A DNA stretch of 64,000 nt from Nocardioides kribbensis (GCF_015070375.1 NZ_JADCLL010000002.1:62001-126000), one strand, 5' to 3'. Positions 27,376-35,966 are shown, counted from the first letter of the stretch. Notes: generated from the letters alone by a model not told the origin. Program-made: numbers and translations.

Positions 27376-27451
27376 GGGCCCACCGTAGGGGCTGCCCCCC
27401 CGGGGCACCCCCGCGTGTGACCCGCCGGCGCCACCCCCGCCCCGGCGCCGC

Positions 27452-27499
27452 GGACGTCCTACGGACCGTGCCTGCGCCTCCACCCTGCGCATGACGTCC
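27452..27499. repeat. 48-bp palindromic repeat, copy A
   Basis: Begins GGACGTCCTACGG and ends CGCATGACGTCC with an off-centre CCTGCGCC core. It is the most diverged of three 48-bp copies in the window (16 of 24 arm pairs match). Intergenic, between the DHA2 and diiron genes. Confidence 0.7.
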
Positions 27500-27559
27500 C
27501 GCCCGCCACGCCGGGCGGGCTCGCCCGCCCGGATCGACCCGGGCGGGGGGCGCCCGTCC

Positions 27560-27565
27560 TAGGGT
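27560..27565 (+). promoter_or_regulatory. -10 of a leaderless transcript
   Basis: TAGGGT, seven bases, then GTG 27573. This decides the start of the diiron-like gene over the GTG at 27564, which overlaps the hexamer. Confidence 0.6.
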
Positions 27566-27572
27566 GTGGTGC

Positions 27573-28427
27573 GTGCGCACGACCTCGACCCCGCGACGGC
27601 TGGCCGAGCACGTCGCCCGCCTCGGTGAGGAGCACCCGCCGATCGACCCGGCCACCGTCGACTTCACGGTGCGCCGTCCCGCGGAGCTCGAGCGGCGCTT
27701 CGGCCACGTGCTCGACTACATGGCGCGCGTCGAGCTCGAGGTCGACCGCAACGTCCTCGAGATCACCACGATGCTGCCCGACCCGCCCGAGATCGACGTC
27801 GTGTTCTACCGCGACGTCTGGCACCCGCAGGAGACCCGCCACGGAGCGATCCTCGACGAGCTGCAGGTCAGGCTCGGCCGGGCACCGGCGACGCCCGACC
27901 TCGACTCGGTCGGCGCCAAGCTCCGCGTGCTGGGCGCGCTGGCCCACCTGCCGGCCTTCCAGGACGTCTGCCGGATGCTCTACTACCTCACCGGCATGGC
28001 CACCGAGCGCTCCGCCGTGCTGGCCTACAACCTGCTCCACGACGGGGTCGCCGAGATGGGCGAGCACGCGATCAGCGAGACCCTGATCGCCCCGATCCGG
28101 CGACAGGAGCCTGGCCACTACGCCTTCTACCAGCTCTCCGCACGCGACCTGTGGTCGGCGCTGGCGCCGTGGCAGCGCTGGCTGGTGCGCCGCCTGCGCA
28201 CGCTCTCCTTCGCCCCGGTCGGCGCCAACGACGCGGCCCAGCGCGGCGACTTCGGCGCCGTCATGGGCTCCCTCGGCGTAGCCGACGCGCCCGACGACTT
28301 CGCCATCCAGGTGGCCCGCGTCGAGACCGAGCTGCTGTGGGCCCACCGCGACGGCCTGGCCGTGCCGGGCTACGTCGCCCGGGCCTTCCGCGACGCCGTC
28401 GAGCTCGCCCGCGACCGCGCCGCCTGA
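27573..28427 (+). CDS. Diiron (ferritin-like) protein with two ExxH motifs
   Basis: A 284-residue helical protein. Seen: VELEVDRN (candidate first Glu ligand), VWHPQETRHGAILDEL (ExxH), MATERSAVLAYNLL (Glu), and RRQEPGHYAFYQ (second ExxH). The spacing E...ExxH...E...ExxH is that of ferritin-like diiron enzymes such as stearoyl-ACP desaturases and R2 proteins. No signal or TM. Function unknown: oxidation of a carbon substrate is the leading guess. The start at 27573 is set by TAGGGT-N7-GTG. It is flanked by 48-bp palindromic repeats on both sides. Confidence 0.75.
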   Translation: MRTTSTPRRLAEHVARLGEEHPPIDPATVDFTVRRPAELERRFGHVLDYMARVELEVDRNVLEITTMLPDPPEIDVVFYRDVWHPQETRHGAILDELQVRLGRAPATPDLDSVGAKLRVLGALAHLPAFQDVCRMLYYLTGMATERSAVLAYNLLHDGVAEMGEHAISETLIAPIRRQEPGHYAFYQLSARDLWSALAPWQRWLVRRLRTLSFAPVGANDAAQRGDFGAVMGSLGVADAPDDFAIQVARVETELLWAHRDGLAVPGYVARAFRDAVELARDRAA

Positions 28428-28455
28428 CCCCACCCGTCCACGACCCGCCTCGTGC

Positions 28456-28503
28456 GGACGTCATGCGGACCGTGGATGCGCATCCACCCTTCGCATGACG
28501 TCC
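28456..28503. repeat. 48-bp palindromic repeat, copy B
   Basis: GGACGTCATGCG at one end, CGCATGACGTCC at the other, and a perfect 16-bp centre GTGGATGCGCATCCAC. 21 of 24 arm pairs match, the best copy in the window. Intergenic, between the diiron gene and the TetR gene's stop. Confidence 0.85.
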
Positions 28504-28555
28504 CACCCGGCCCGTCGCACCCGCGAAGGGCCGGCGACGCGCCCGCCCGGTGCGG

Positions 28556-29176
28556 CTAGGGCCGCAGCACCCGGGCGGAGACCCAGGCGATGGCGTCGGC
28601 GGAGGCCTCGGGGGTCGCGGTGGGCTGCATGACGTGGCTCAGCACCAGCCGCACGACCATGTCGATCGCGGCGTCGAGGCGCTCGCCGGGCAGGTCGAGA
28701 CCGTAGGGCGGCAGCCGCTCGCCGACCACGGTCTTGGCCACGGCGAGCAGCGACTCGGCGTGGGTGGTGAGCAGCGGCAGCAGCTCGGTGTCGGCGCCGT
28801 GGGTGGCCGAGACGACCGCGTGCAGCAGGGGGTTGCCGTGGGCGTTGCGCAGCACCAGCAACGCCGAGTCGTGGATCGCGGCCACCAGGTCCTCGGGGTG
28901 GTCGTCGAAGGCGGAGGACACCAGCGCGAGGAAGTGCTCGAGCTCGCGCAGGATCATCGCCTCGGCCAGGCCCGGCTTGGTGCCGACCTCGTTGTAGACC
29001 GTCTGCCGGCTCACACCCACCCGGTCGGCCAGCCGGGCCATGGTGACCCGCGACCAGCCCACCTCCGCGGTGAGCTCGACCGCGGCCTCGACCACGCGGT
29101 CGCGCGTGCTGCCCGCCGTACGCCGCACCGGGCCCGCGTCGCCCGCCGACCCCACCCGCGCGCCCGAGGACTCCAT
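28556..29176 (-). CDS. TetR/AcrR-family regulator next to the alkane hydroxylase
   Basis: A 206-residue repressor. The HTH is GWSRVTMARLADRVGVSRQTVYNEVGTKPGL; the ligand domain is alpha-helical. It lies immediately downstream of the alkB gene on the same strand but has its own TAGACT-N7-ATG (29176), so it is not simply co-transcribed. Its position next to AlkB matches AlkX-type alkane regulators, and an operator at 30825-30843 is the obvious candidate target; its own promoter lacks a copy of that site. Confidence 0.9.
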   Translation of the reverse strand: MESSGARVGSAGDAGPVRRTAGSTRDRVVEAAVELTAEVGWSRVTMARLADRVGVSRQTVYNEVGTKPGLAEAMILRELEHFLALVSSAFDDHPEDLVAAIHDSALLVLRNAHGNPLLHAVVSATHGADTELLPLLTTHAESLLAVAKTVVGERLPPYGLDLPGERLDAAIDMVVRLVLSHVMQPTATPEASADAIAWVSARVLRP

Positions 29177-29268
29177 GCCGGTCAGTCTAGGAAGGCCCAC
29201 CAGCGGCTCCCGGACCGACCCGACCGGGGGGACCGGGTCGGCGGAGGCGGACGCGCCGGCGGGGAGGC

Positions 29269-30768
29269 TCAGGCCGCCTCGGCGGTGGACAGCGGCACGA
29301 AGTCGACCTTCTCGCGCACGCCGCAGTCGGGGCAGCACCAGTCGTCGGGGATGTCGGCCCAGGCCGTGCCGGCGGCGAAGCCCTCCAGCTCGTTGCCCTT
29401 CTCGACCTCGTAGGTGTGGCCGCAGCCGGGGCAGCGGGCGGCGAGCACCTCCTCGGCGACCGCGCCGGGCATCGCGTCGACCGCCCCGCCGGTGAGCGCC
29501 GCCGCGGTGGCCGCCTGCTCGGCGCGGGCGGCGGCGGAGGGGTAGCGGGCCAGGTAGCGCTCGCGCTTCGAGGGGTGCACGTTGGCGCGGGTGACGTCGC
29601 CGTCGAAGTGGGCCAGGACGCGGGGGTCCATGACCCGGCGGAAGAGCGGCGGCACGAGGGCGAGGACGATCATCCCGGCGTAGCCCGTCGGCAGCACCGG
29701 GCTCTCCTCGAAGTCGCGCAGGGTCTGGTAGCGCCGCGTCGGGTTGGCGTGGTGGTCGCTGTGGCGCTGCAGGTGGTAGAGCAGCACGTTGGTGGCGATG
29801 TTGTTGGAGTTCCACGAGTGCGAGGGGTCGACGCGCTCGTAGCGCTGCCGGGCGCCGACCTTCTGGCGCAGCATGCCGTAGTGCTCCATGTAGTTGACGA
29901 CCTCGAGCAGCGAGAAGCCGACGACGGCCTGGAGCACGAGCAGCGGCAGGATCGACCAGCCCAGCCACGCGACGAGGGCGCCCCACAGCACCAGCGACAT
30001 CACCCAGGCGTTGAGCACGTCGTTGCCGGGCCGGAAGGGGTGCTGCTGCTTGCGGGCGTAGCGCTTCCGCTCCAGGCTCCAGGCGCTGCGCACGCCGCCG
30101 GAGACGGTGCGCGGCCAGAAGGCGTAGAAGCTCTCCCCGAGCCGCGAGGAAGCGGGGTCCTCCGGGGTCGCGACGCGCACGTGGTGGCCGCGGTTGTGCT
30201 CGATGTAGAAGTGGCCGTAGAAGCTCTGGGCCAGCGCGACCTTGGAGAGCCAGCGCTCGTTCTCCTCGCGCTTGTGGCCGAGCTCGTGGGCGGTGTTGAT
30301 GCCGATGCCGCCGATTGTGCCGATGGTGATCGCCAGCCCCACCTCCCCGATCGTGCCGAGCTCGCCGAGGCCGAAGGGGGCGCCGCGGGCGATGACGTAG
30401 AAGGCCGCCACGAACCCGAGGTACTGGATGGGCAGGAAGAGGTAGGTGATCCAGCGGTAGTAGCGGTCCTTCTCCAGCGCCTCGATCGCGTCGTCGGGCG
30501 GGTTGGTGCGGTCGAGCCCGGCGACGAGGTCGATCGCCGGCACGAGCCCGAGCACGATGATCGGGCCGATCCACAGCCACACGCCCCACCCGGTCGCCGC
30601 CCATCCTCCGAGCGCGACGAAGGCCAGCGACGGCACGACGAGGCCGATCAGCCACAGGTAGCGCTTGCCGTCCTTCCACTGCTCGGTCGACGCGGCCGAC
30701 ACCGTGCTGTGCGGGATCGACTCGGGGGTGCCGGGTGCGGGCGGGCTCGTGCGGGGGTTCGTGGGCAT
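29269..30768 (-). CDS. alkB: Alkane 1-monooxygenase fused to rubredoxin
   Basis: A 499-residue membrane diiron hydroxylase that oxidises medium- and long-chain n-alkanes to 1-alkanols, with an electron-transfer rubredoxin built in. Histidine boxes: HELGHKRE near 159, EHNRGHH near 189, NYMEHYG and LQRHSDHH near 335. The C-terminal rubredoxin has CPGCGHTYE near 446 and CCPDCGVRE near 477, the two Fe-binding CxxC pairs. Six TM segments. ATG 30768 has GGAGG 5 bases upstream. Promoter and operator lie at 30815-30843. Fusions of this kind are known from Nocardioides and relatives. Confidence 0.95.
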   Translation of the reverse strand: MPTNPRTSPPAPGTPESIPHSTVSAASTEQWKDGKRYLWLIGLVVPSLAFVALGGWAATGWGVWLWIGPIIVLGLVPAIDLVAGLDRTNPPDDAIEALEKDRYYRWITYLFLPIQYLGFVAAFYVIARGAPFGLGELGTIGEVGLAITIGTIGGIGINTAHELGHKREENERWLSKVALAQSFYGHFYIEHNRGHHVRVATPEDPASSRLGESFYAFWPRTVSGGVRSAWSLERKRYARKQQHPFRPGNDVLNAWVMSLVLWGALVAWLGWSILPLLVLQAVVGFSLLEVVNYMEHYGMLRQKVGARQRYERVDPSHSWNSNNIATNVLLYHLQRHSDHHANPTRRYQTLRDFEESPVLPTGYAGMIVLALVPPLFRRVMDPRVLAHFDGDVTRANVHPSKRERYLARYPSAAARAEQAATAAALTGGAVDAMPGAVAEEVLAARCPGCGHTYEVEKGNELEGFAAGTAWADIPDDWCCPDCGVREKVDFVPLSTAEAA

Positions 30769-30814
30769 CGCGTCCTCCAGGGGGTGACCCCGATCACGAC
30801 ATCGGGTTGACAGA

Positions 30815-30843
30815 ACCCTAGGGATTGTCAAGCCGCTTGACAA
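30815..30843 (-). promoter_or_regulatory. alkB promoter with operator
   Basis: -35 TTGTCA (30838-30843), 17-base spacer, -10 TAGGGT (30815-30820), reading on the minus strand. A perfect inverted repeat TTGTCAAG-CCG-CTTGACAA (30825-30843) covers the -35, and a further half-site TTGACA lies near 30807. An alkane-responsive repressor site is the obvious reading. Confidence 0.75.
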
Positions 30844-30913
30844 GAGGCTGTGCGATGTAAAGCGGGCGGGGTCCGTCGGCGCCCGGGAGGCCGCGCCCGG
30901 CACAATGAGCCCG

Positions 30914-31666
30914 GTGAGCCACGACCAGCACCCCTTCGGCATCGACTTCGGCGGCACGGGCATCAAGGGCGCCCCCGTCGACACCGCGCGCGGGGAGTTC
31001 GCCGCCGAGCGCGTGCGGATCAAGACCCCCCGGCCCGCCACCCCCGAGGCCGTCGCCGCCGTCTTCGTCGACCTGCTCGCGCAGTTCGAGCCCTCCGACG
31101 CACCCATCGGGGTCACCGTGCCCGGGGTCGTGCGGCGCGGCGTGGTCGGCTCGGCCGCCAACATCCACGACTCCTGGATCGGCACCGACGCCGACGCCCT
31201 CTTCACCGCGGCCACCGGTCGCGAGGTGCACGTGGTCAACGACGCCGACGCCGCCGGCCTGGCCGAGGTGAGGTACGGCGCCGCCCGCGACCGCAGCGGC
31301 CTGGTCATCGTGACCACCCTCGGCACCGGCATCGGCTCCGCGCTGGTCCACGACGGCGTGCTCGTGCCCAACGCCGAGCTCGGCCACCTCGAGGTCGACG
31401 GCCACGACGCCGAGTCGCGCGCGGCCAACAGCGTGCGCGAGGCCGAGGACCTCTCCATGGAGCAGTGGGCGCAGCGCCTGACCCGCTACTACCGCACGCT
31501 GGAGCGGCTCTTCTCCCCCGAGCTCATCGTGGTCGGCGGCGGCATCAGCAAGCGCTCGGAGGAGTTCCTGCCGCTGCTCGACCTCGACACCGAGATCGTC
31601 CCGGCCCGGCTGCGCAACCGCGCCGGCGTCGTCGGCGCGGCCTGGTGGGCCTCCCTCCCCCGCTGA
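30914..31666 (+). CDS. ppgK: Polyphosphate glucokinase (ROK family)
   Basis: A 250-residue kinase phosphorylating glucose with polyphosphate (or ATP). Phosphate-1 motif DFGGTGIKG at residues 11-19; the catalytic Asp is in VVNDADAAGLAE; the adenosine/phosphate-2 motif is TLGTGIGSAL. It lacks the ROK zinc site, like mycobacterial PPGK. GTG 30914 is chosen: CACAAT ends 7 bases before it, and the in-frame ATG at 30905 overlaps that hexamer. Supplies glucose 6-phosphate to the Zwf/Edd/Eda operon at 42 kb. Confidence 0.92.
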   Translation: MSHDQHPFGIDFGGTGIKGAPVDTARGEFAAERVRIKTPRPATPEAVAAVFVDLLAQFEPSDAPIGVTVPGVVRRGVVGSAANIHDSWIGTDADALFTAATGREVHVVNDADAAGLAEVRYGAARDRSGLVIVTTLGTGIGSALVHDGVLVPNAELGHLEVDGHDAESRAANSVREAEDLSMEQWAQRLTRYYRTLERLFSPELIVVGGGISKRSEEFLPLLDLDTEIVPARLRNRAGVVGAAWWASLPR

Positions 31667-31690
31667 GCGACCCGCGCGTGCGGTGCGGGG

Positions 31691-32800
31691 TCACTCCCAG
31701 TCGAGGTCCTGCTCGGCGTCGAGGAGGCTGCCGGCCAACGCCGGCAGACCCAGCAGGTCGAGGGCGACGTTGGCCAGGTCGCCGTTGCGCACGGGCTGCG
31801 CCCCGTCGTACGACGGACGGCTGCGGCCGGGGTCGCGGTAGTCGGGGTTGAGCGCGTAGAGGTCGCCCGCGGCGACGCCGGGGCCCCACACCAGGAAGGG
31901 CACCCGGTAGTCGACGAACCTCGTGGGGTCGGAGTGCCCCGGGCCGCGACCGCCGTGGTCGGCGGTGAGCACGACCCTCACCTCGGCGGCGTCCTCGGGA
32001 TCGGCGGCCAGCGCGGCCAGGAGCCGCCCGACGAGACGGTCGGTGCGCACCACCGCGTCGAGGTAGGCCGGACCCATGAAGCCCTCCGCGTGGCCCACCA
32101 GGTCGGGCAGGGCGACGTGGACGAAGGTCAGGTCGCGGTCGGTCTCGGCGAGGTCGGCCGCCGCCCGCGCCACGAGCGAGCGCGGCCGCTCGTCGAGCAC
32201 GAAGGTGTCGACCGCGCCGGGCCAGGAGTCGTCGAAGAGGCGGAACTTCGCCTTGCCCGCGAAGAGCGCCGTGGTGAGGCCCGCGTCGTGGGCGGCGCTG
32301 AGGACCGAGCCGACCGGGCGCCCCGCCGCCTCCTGCACGGTCGTGCCGGGGCGCTCGACGTTCCACGTCACGCCGTGGCCGCCGCGGTCGGCGTCGACCC
32401 GCAGCCCGGTGAGCATGCCGGTGTGGTTGGGCAGGGTGTCGGTCAGCTCCCGCTCGGTGCGGGCGTGGGTGGTGGCCGCGCCCTCGCGCAGCAGCCGGTG
32501 CAGCACCGGCGTCCGGTCGCGACCGAGCCGGTCGAGGGCGGCGACGTTGAAGCCGTCGAGGGAGACCGCGAGCACCCGGGCGGTGCCGTCACCCGCCACC
32601 GGGGCCGTGCTGGCGGAGGTCGGGGCCGTGCCGGCCGCGACGACACGGGCCGTGGCGCGCTCGCGGTCGGGCGCGCCGCCGGTGGCGCAGGACGCGAGGG
32701 TCCCGACCGCGAGAGTCGCCGCGAGCGCCGCGGCCGTGCTGCGACGCCGACCCGAGGGGGGTGCGGCGGAGGGGGACGGCGCGGTGGGCCGGGGCGTCAT
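31691..32800 (-). CDS. Lipoprotein of the alkaline-phosphatase-like phosphodiesterase superfamily
   Basis: A 369-residue exported lipoprotein: lipobox TLASC (Cys38). Metal-site elements of the superfamily are present: VLAVSLDGFNVAALD (Asp), the nucleophile segment TERELTDTLPNHTGMLTG (Thr), VHVALPDLVGHAEGFMG (Asp, His), and VVLTADHGGRG (Asp-His), all typical of nucleotide pyrophosphatases/phosphodiesterases. Substrate unknown. ATG 32800 follows TAGGGT by 7 bases. Confidence 0.85.
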   Translation of the reverse strand: MTPRPTAPSPSAAPPSGRRRSTAAALAATLAVGTLASCATGGAPDRERATARVVAAGTAPTSASTAPVAGDGTARVLAVSLDGFNVAALDRLGRDRTPVLHRLLREGAATTHARTERELTDTLPNHTGMLTGLRVDADRGGHGVTWNVERPGTTVQEAAGRPVGSVLSAAHDAGLTTALFAGKAKFRLFDDSWPGAVDTFVLDERPRSLVARAAADLAETDRDLTFVHVALPDLVGHAEGFMGPAYLDAVVRTDRLVGRLLAALAADPEDAAEVRVVLTADHGGRGPGHSDPTRFVDYRVPFLVWGPGVAAGDLYALNPDYRDPGRSRPSYDGAQPVRNGDLANVALDLLGLPALAGSLLDAEQDLDWE

Positions 32801-32944
32801 GCCGGCGACCCTACGCCCGCTCGGCCGCCCGGGTCCCCGGGACGGCGCAGACTCCGCGAGCACCGGGCCGCGGTCGACCTGCACCTTCTCCGGACGTGCG
32901 CCAGGGTCGTCGGTCACAATGGCGCGCAGACGACAGGAGGCCCC

Positions 32945-33796
32945 ATGCCGCAGACCCAGGCGCAGCCGGGCGCCGAGTGCGCCACCTGCGGCGAGGAGCT
33001 CGGCGCCTCGCGGTACTGCCTCAACTGCGGCACGCCCCGCCCCGGCACCGTCCGCCCGCCCACCGGCACCGCGAGCACCGCCGGCGGGTCGGAGGCCGAC
33101 GGGCACGACGTGACGGGCGACGGGTCCGCCCCCGACGGCGAGGACCCGCTCGTCGGCGAGGACCCGCTCGTCGGCGAGCCGCCCCCGCTGGCGGCCTCCC
33201 CCACGGGCGCCTGGGGCGTGGTCTCGGTGGTGGTGCCGCTCGTCGTGCTGCTGGCCACCGCCGGCCTGATCGTGCAGCGGGCGGTCTCCGGCGAGCGCGG
33301 CGAGGCCCTCGCCGCCGCCACCGAGACCTGCTGGGACGGCCGGGTCACCGACGCCGGGTGCGAGCTGCCCACCGGCGTCGAGGGCCTGGAGTGGGTGTTC
33401 CCGTCGTTCCGCCCCGACGAGCAGACCTGCCGCGACTTCCTGCTCCGCAACCCGCAGTTCAACCGCCCCACCATGTGGCAGTGCGACGTGGTCGTCGACG
33501 ACCTCCCGGTCGTGGTCACCTACAACGAGCTGACCGGCCAGCGCGCCGCCCTGCGCTTCTTCGACCAGCGCCACGGCCGGGAGAACCGCACCGAGGTGCC
33601 GGGCTACGACGGCCAGGACGCCGCCTGGGTCTGGCTCGACGAGGCCGGCGACCGGCGCAGCTCACGCACGCTCATGCTGCAGGGCTACCCCTACGCCGTC
33701 ACCGTGGAGAGCGGCTCGACCACCGCGGTGGAGGCCGCCTTCGAGGAGGTCGTCGAGATCCGCCCCGTCGACGAGCTGGCCGTGCGCCCCGACTGA
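32945..33796 (+). CDS. Zinc-ribbon single-TM protein of unknown function
   Basis: A 283-residue protein. An N-terminal zinc ribbon (CATCGEELGASRYCLNCG) is followed by a disordered acidic linker with the repeat GEDPLVGEDPLVGEP. One TM helix (about 95-115, VVSVVVPLVVLLATAGLIV) and an extracytoplasmic domain with four cysteines (TCWDG, GCELP, TCRDF, QCDVV) follow. AGGAGG lies 4 bases before the ATG at 32945, so this one is a leadered message. A CACAAT -10 near 32916 is possible. Role unknown. Confidence 0.75.
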   Translation: MPQTQAQPGAECATCGEELGASRYCLNCGTPRPGTVRPPTGTASTAGGSEADGHDVTGDGSAPDGEDPLVGEDPLVGEPPPLAASPTGAWGVVSVVVPLVVLLATAGLIVQRAVSGERGEALAAATETCWDGRVTDAGCELPTGVEGLEWVFPSFRPDEQTCRDFLLRNPQFNRPTMWQCDVVVDDLPVVVTYNELTGQRAALRFFDQRHGRENRTEVPGYDGQDAAWVWLDEAGDRRSSRTLMLQGYPYAVTVESGSTTAVEAAFEEVVEIRPVDELAVRPD

Positions 33797-33825
33797 GGCG
33801 CCCGGCAGCGGGGCCAGCCGCGGGG

Positions 33826-35205
33826 TCAGCCGCGGATCGCGTCGGCGACGGCCTTGGGCACGTCGGGGTGGAAGACGGTGGGGATGATGAAGTTGGGGTT
33901 GAGCTCCTCGTCCTTGACCACGAGCGCGATCGCCTCGGCGGCGCGCAGCAGCATGTCGAGGGTGACGTCGGAGGCGCGCGCGTCGAGCAGGCCGCGGAAG
34001 ACGCCGGGGAAGGCCAGCACGTTGTTGATCTGGTTGGGGTAGTCGGAGCGGCCGGAGGCGACGACGGCGGCGTACTTCTCCGCCTCGGCGGGGTCGACCT
34101 CGGGGTCGGGGTTGGCCAGGGCGAAGACGACGGCGTCGTCGGCCATGTCCTTGATCCACAGCGGGTCGAGCAGGTTGGGGCCGCTGACGCCGATGAAGAC
34201 GTCGGCGCCGGTGAGCCCGTCGTGCAGGTCGCCGCGCACCAGGCGCGGGTTGGTGACCTGGGCCAGCTCGTGCTTGGCCGGCGGCAGCGCGTCGTCGTCG
34301 CGCGACAGGCAGCCCTCGCGGTCCCACACGACCACGTCGACGGCGCCCGCGGCGAGCAGCAGCGTGACGATCGCCGTGCCGGCGGCGCCGGCGCCCGAGA
34401 CGACGATGCGCACGTCGGCGAGCCGCTTCTTCACCACGCGCAGCGCGTTGGTGAGGGCGGCGAGCACGACGATGGCGGTGCCGTGCTGGTCGTCGTGGAA
34501 GACGGGGATGTCGAGGCTGGCGCGCAGGCGGCGCTCGATCTCGAAGCAGCGGGGGGCGGCGATGTCCTCGAGGTTGATGCCACCGAAGCCGGGGGCGATC
34601 ATCTCGACCGCGCGCACGATCTCGTCGGTGTCCTGGGTGTCGAGGCAGATGGGCCAGGCGTCGATGTCGGCGAAGCGCTTGAAGAGCGCCGCCTTGCCCT
34701 CCATCACCGGCATGGCGGCGCCGGGGCCGATGTTGCCGAGACCCAGCACGGCCGAGCCGTCGGTGACCACGGCGACGGTGTTGCCCTTGGTGGTCAGGCG
34801 CCAGACGTCCTCGGGGTGCTCGGCGATGGCCATGCTGACGCGGCCCACCCCGGGGGTGTAGGCCATGGAGAGGTCGTCGCGGTTGCGCATCGGGACCTTC
34901 GAGCGGACCTCGATCTTGCCGCCGATGTGCAGCAGGAAGGTGCGGTCGCTGGTCTTGTGCACCGTGACGCCGTCGACGGCGTCGACGGCCTGCTCGAGCA
35001 GCTTGGCGTGGTCGGCGTCGCCCGCGGAGCAGGTCACGTCGACGACCAGGCGCTCGTGGCTCGACTCGGCGACGTCGACGGCCATGACGATGCCGCCGGC
35101 CTGGGCGATCGCGGTGGCGACCGCTCCGACCACCCCGTGGTCGGGCGCCGTGTGCAGGCGCATGGTGATCGAGTACGACGACGTGGTGGCGGCACGGGAG
35201 GTCAC
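33826..35205 (-). CDS. NAD(P)-dependent malic enzyme with ACT domain
   Basis: A 459-residue enzyme converting malate to pyruvate and CO2. An N-terminal ACT-like domain (about 1-75, YSITMRLHTAPDHGVVGAVATAIA) precedes the malic core: MAYTPGVGRVSMAIAE, PVFHDDQHGTAIVVLAALTNALR (metal and catalytic residues), the Rossmann loop VSGAGAAGTAIVTLLLAAG, and a conserved FALANPDPEVD. ACT domains usually bind an amino-acid or acyl-CoA regulator. GTG 35205 is chosen from the ACT start; promoter unclear. Divergent from TetR. Confidence 0.92.
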   Translation of the reverse strand: MTSRAATTSSYSITMRLHTAPDHGVVGAVATAIAQAGGIVMAVDVAESSHERLVVDVTCSAGDADHAKLLEQAVDAVDGVTVHKTSDRTFLLHIGGKIEVRSKVPMRNRDDLSMAYTPGVGRVSMAIAEHPEDVWRLTTKGNTVAVVTDGSAVLGLGNIGPGAAMPVMEGKAALFKRFADIDAWPICLDTQDTDEIVRAVEMIAPGFGGINLEDIAAPRCFEIERRLRASLDIPVFHDDQHGTAIVVLAALTNALRVVKKRLADVRIVVSGAGAAGTAIVTLLLAAGAVDVVVWDREGCLSRDDDALPPAKHELAQVTNPRLVRGDLHDGLTGADVFIGVSGPNLLDPLWIKDMADDAVVFALANPDPEVDPAEAEKYAAVVASGRSDYPNQINNVLAFPGVFRGLLDARASDVTLDMLLRAAEAIALVVKDEELNPNFIIPTVFHPDVPKAVADAIRG

Positions 35206-35286
35206 GGGGTCACTGTCGACCCGGCACGGGGTTACCAGCAAGTCACCTGCGGCCGCAACGACCAGAAGTGACCGTCGTCACCTTTC

Positions 35287-35336
35287 TGCACTTCTTGGCT
35301 AATAGTGCAAGAATGCACTCCATGTTCGAGAGTGCA
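35287..35336. promoter_or_regulatory. Twin 23-bp operators at the TetR start
   Basis: TGCACT-N11-AGTGCA occurs twice: at 35287-35309 and, with exactly the same spacing, at 35314-35336. The second covers the start codon region of the TetR gene; a nested AGTGCA-AGAA-TGCACT (35304-35319) offers an alternative pairing. Very strong candidate for autorepression. Confidence 0.85.
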
Positions 35337-35966
35337 ACGCTGCGGGCGTCGAAGCGTCGACGCACCGAGCACCACATCAACCACTGCGCCCAGCAGCTGA
35401 CCGAGGCGCACGGGCTCGACGGCTTCACCATGGACGACCTCGCCGAGGCCGCCGAGGTCTCGCGCCGCACCCTCTTCAACTACTTCCCGAGCAAGCTCGA
35501 CGCCGTGCTCGGCAACATGCCGGTGCTCTCCGCCTCGGCGCTGGCCACCTTCGAGGCCGGCGGCCCCCACGGCGACCTGGTCGACGACCTCGGCGAGCTG
35601 GCCCGTGTGATCTTCACCGACGAGGGCCTCAGCCGCGAGCAGCTCGAGCTGAGCCAGCGGGTCTTCTTCGCCAACCCGCGGCTGATCGTCACCGCCCACG
35701 AGCGCTTCGAGGCCTTCTCCGAGGCCCTCGTCGAGCACATCCTGGCCCGCGAGGGCGCCGACTTCGGCCGGGCGCGGGCCCGGCTGCTGATGCGACTGCT
35801 GGTCGCGGTCTTCGACTCCTCCCTCGTGCTCGACCCCTCCGCCGAGGGCCGCGGCGCCCGCGGGACCGACGGGTCCGACGAGGACGGCGCGCCCGACGTG
35901 CCCGACCGGCCCCTGGCCGACGTCTTCAGCGACCACCTCGCGACCGCGCGGGCGCTCCTCGCCTGA
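35313..35966 (+). CDS. TetR-family regulator controlling an MMPL exporter
   Basis: A 217-residue repressor: HTH GFTMDDLAEAAEVSRRTLFNYFPSKLDAV. The N-terminal part HHINHCAQQL is typical. The ATG at 35313 is favoured over upstream ATGs because TAATAG lies 7 bases before it and the twin operators cover this region. The MMPL gene follows after 86 bases on the same strand, so one regulon is likely, with the MMPL substrate (a lipid or drug) as possible inducer. C-terminal tail is a low-complexity acidic/Gly run. Confidence 0.9.
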   Translation: MHSMFESATLRASKRRRTEHHINHCAQQLTEAHGLDGFTMDDLAEAAEVSRRTLFNYFPSKLDAVLGNMPVLSASALATFEAGGPHGDLVDDLGELARVIFTDEGLSREQLELSQRVFFANPRLIVTAHERFEAFSEALVEHILAREGADFGRARARLLMRLLVAVFDSSLVLDPSAEGRGARGTDGSDEDGAPDVPDRPLADVFSDHLATARALLA

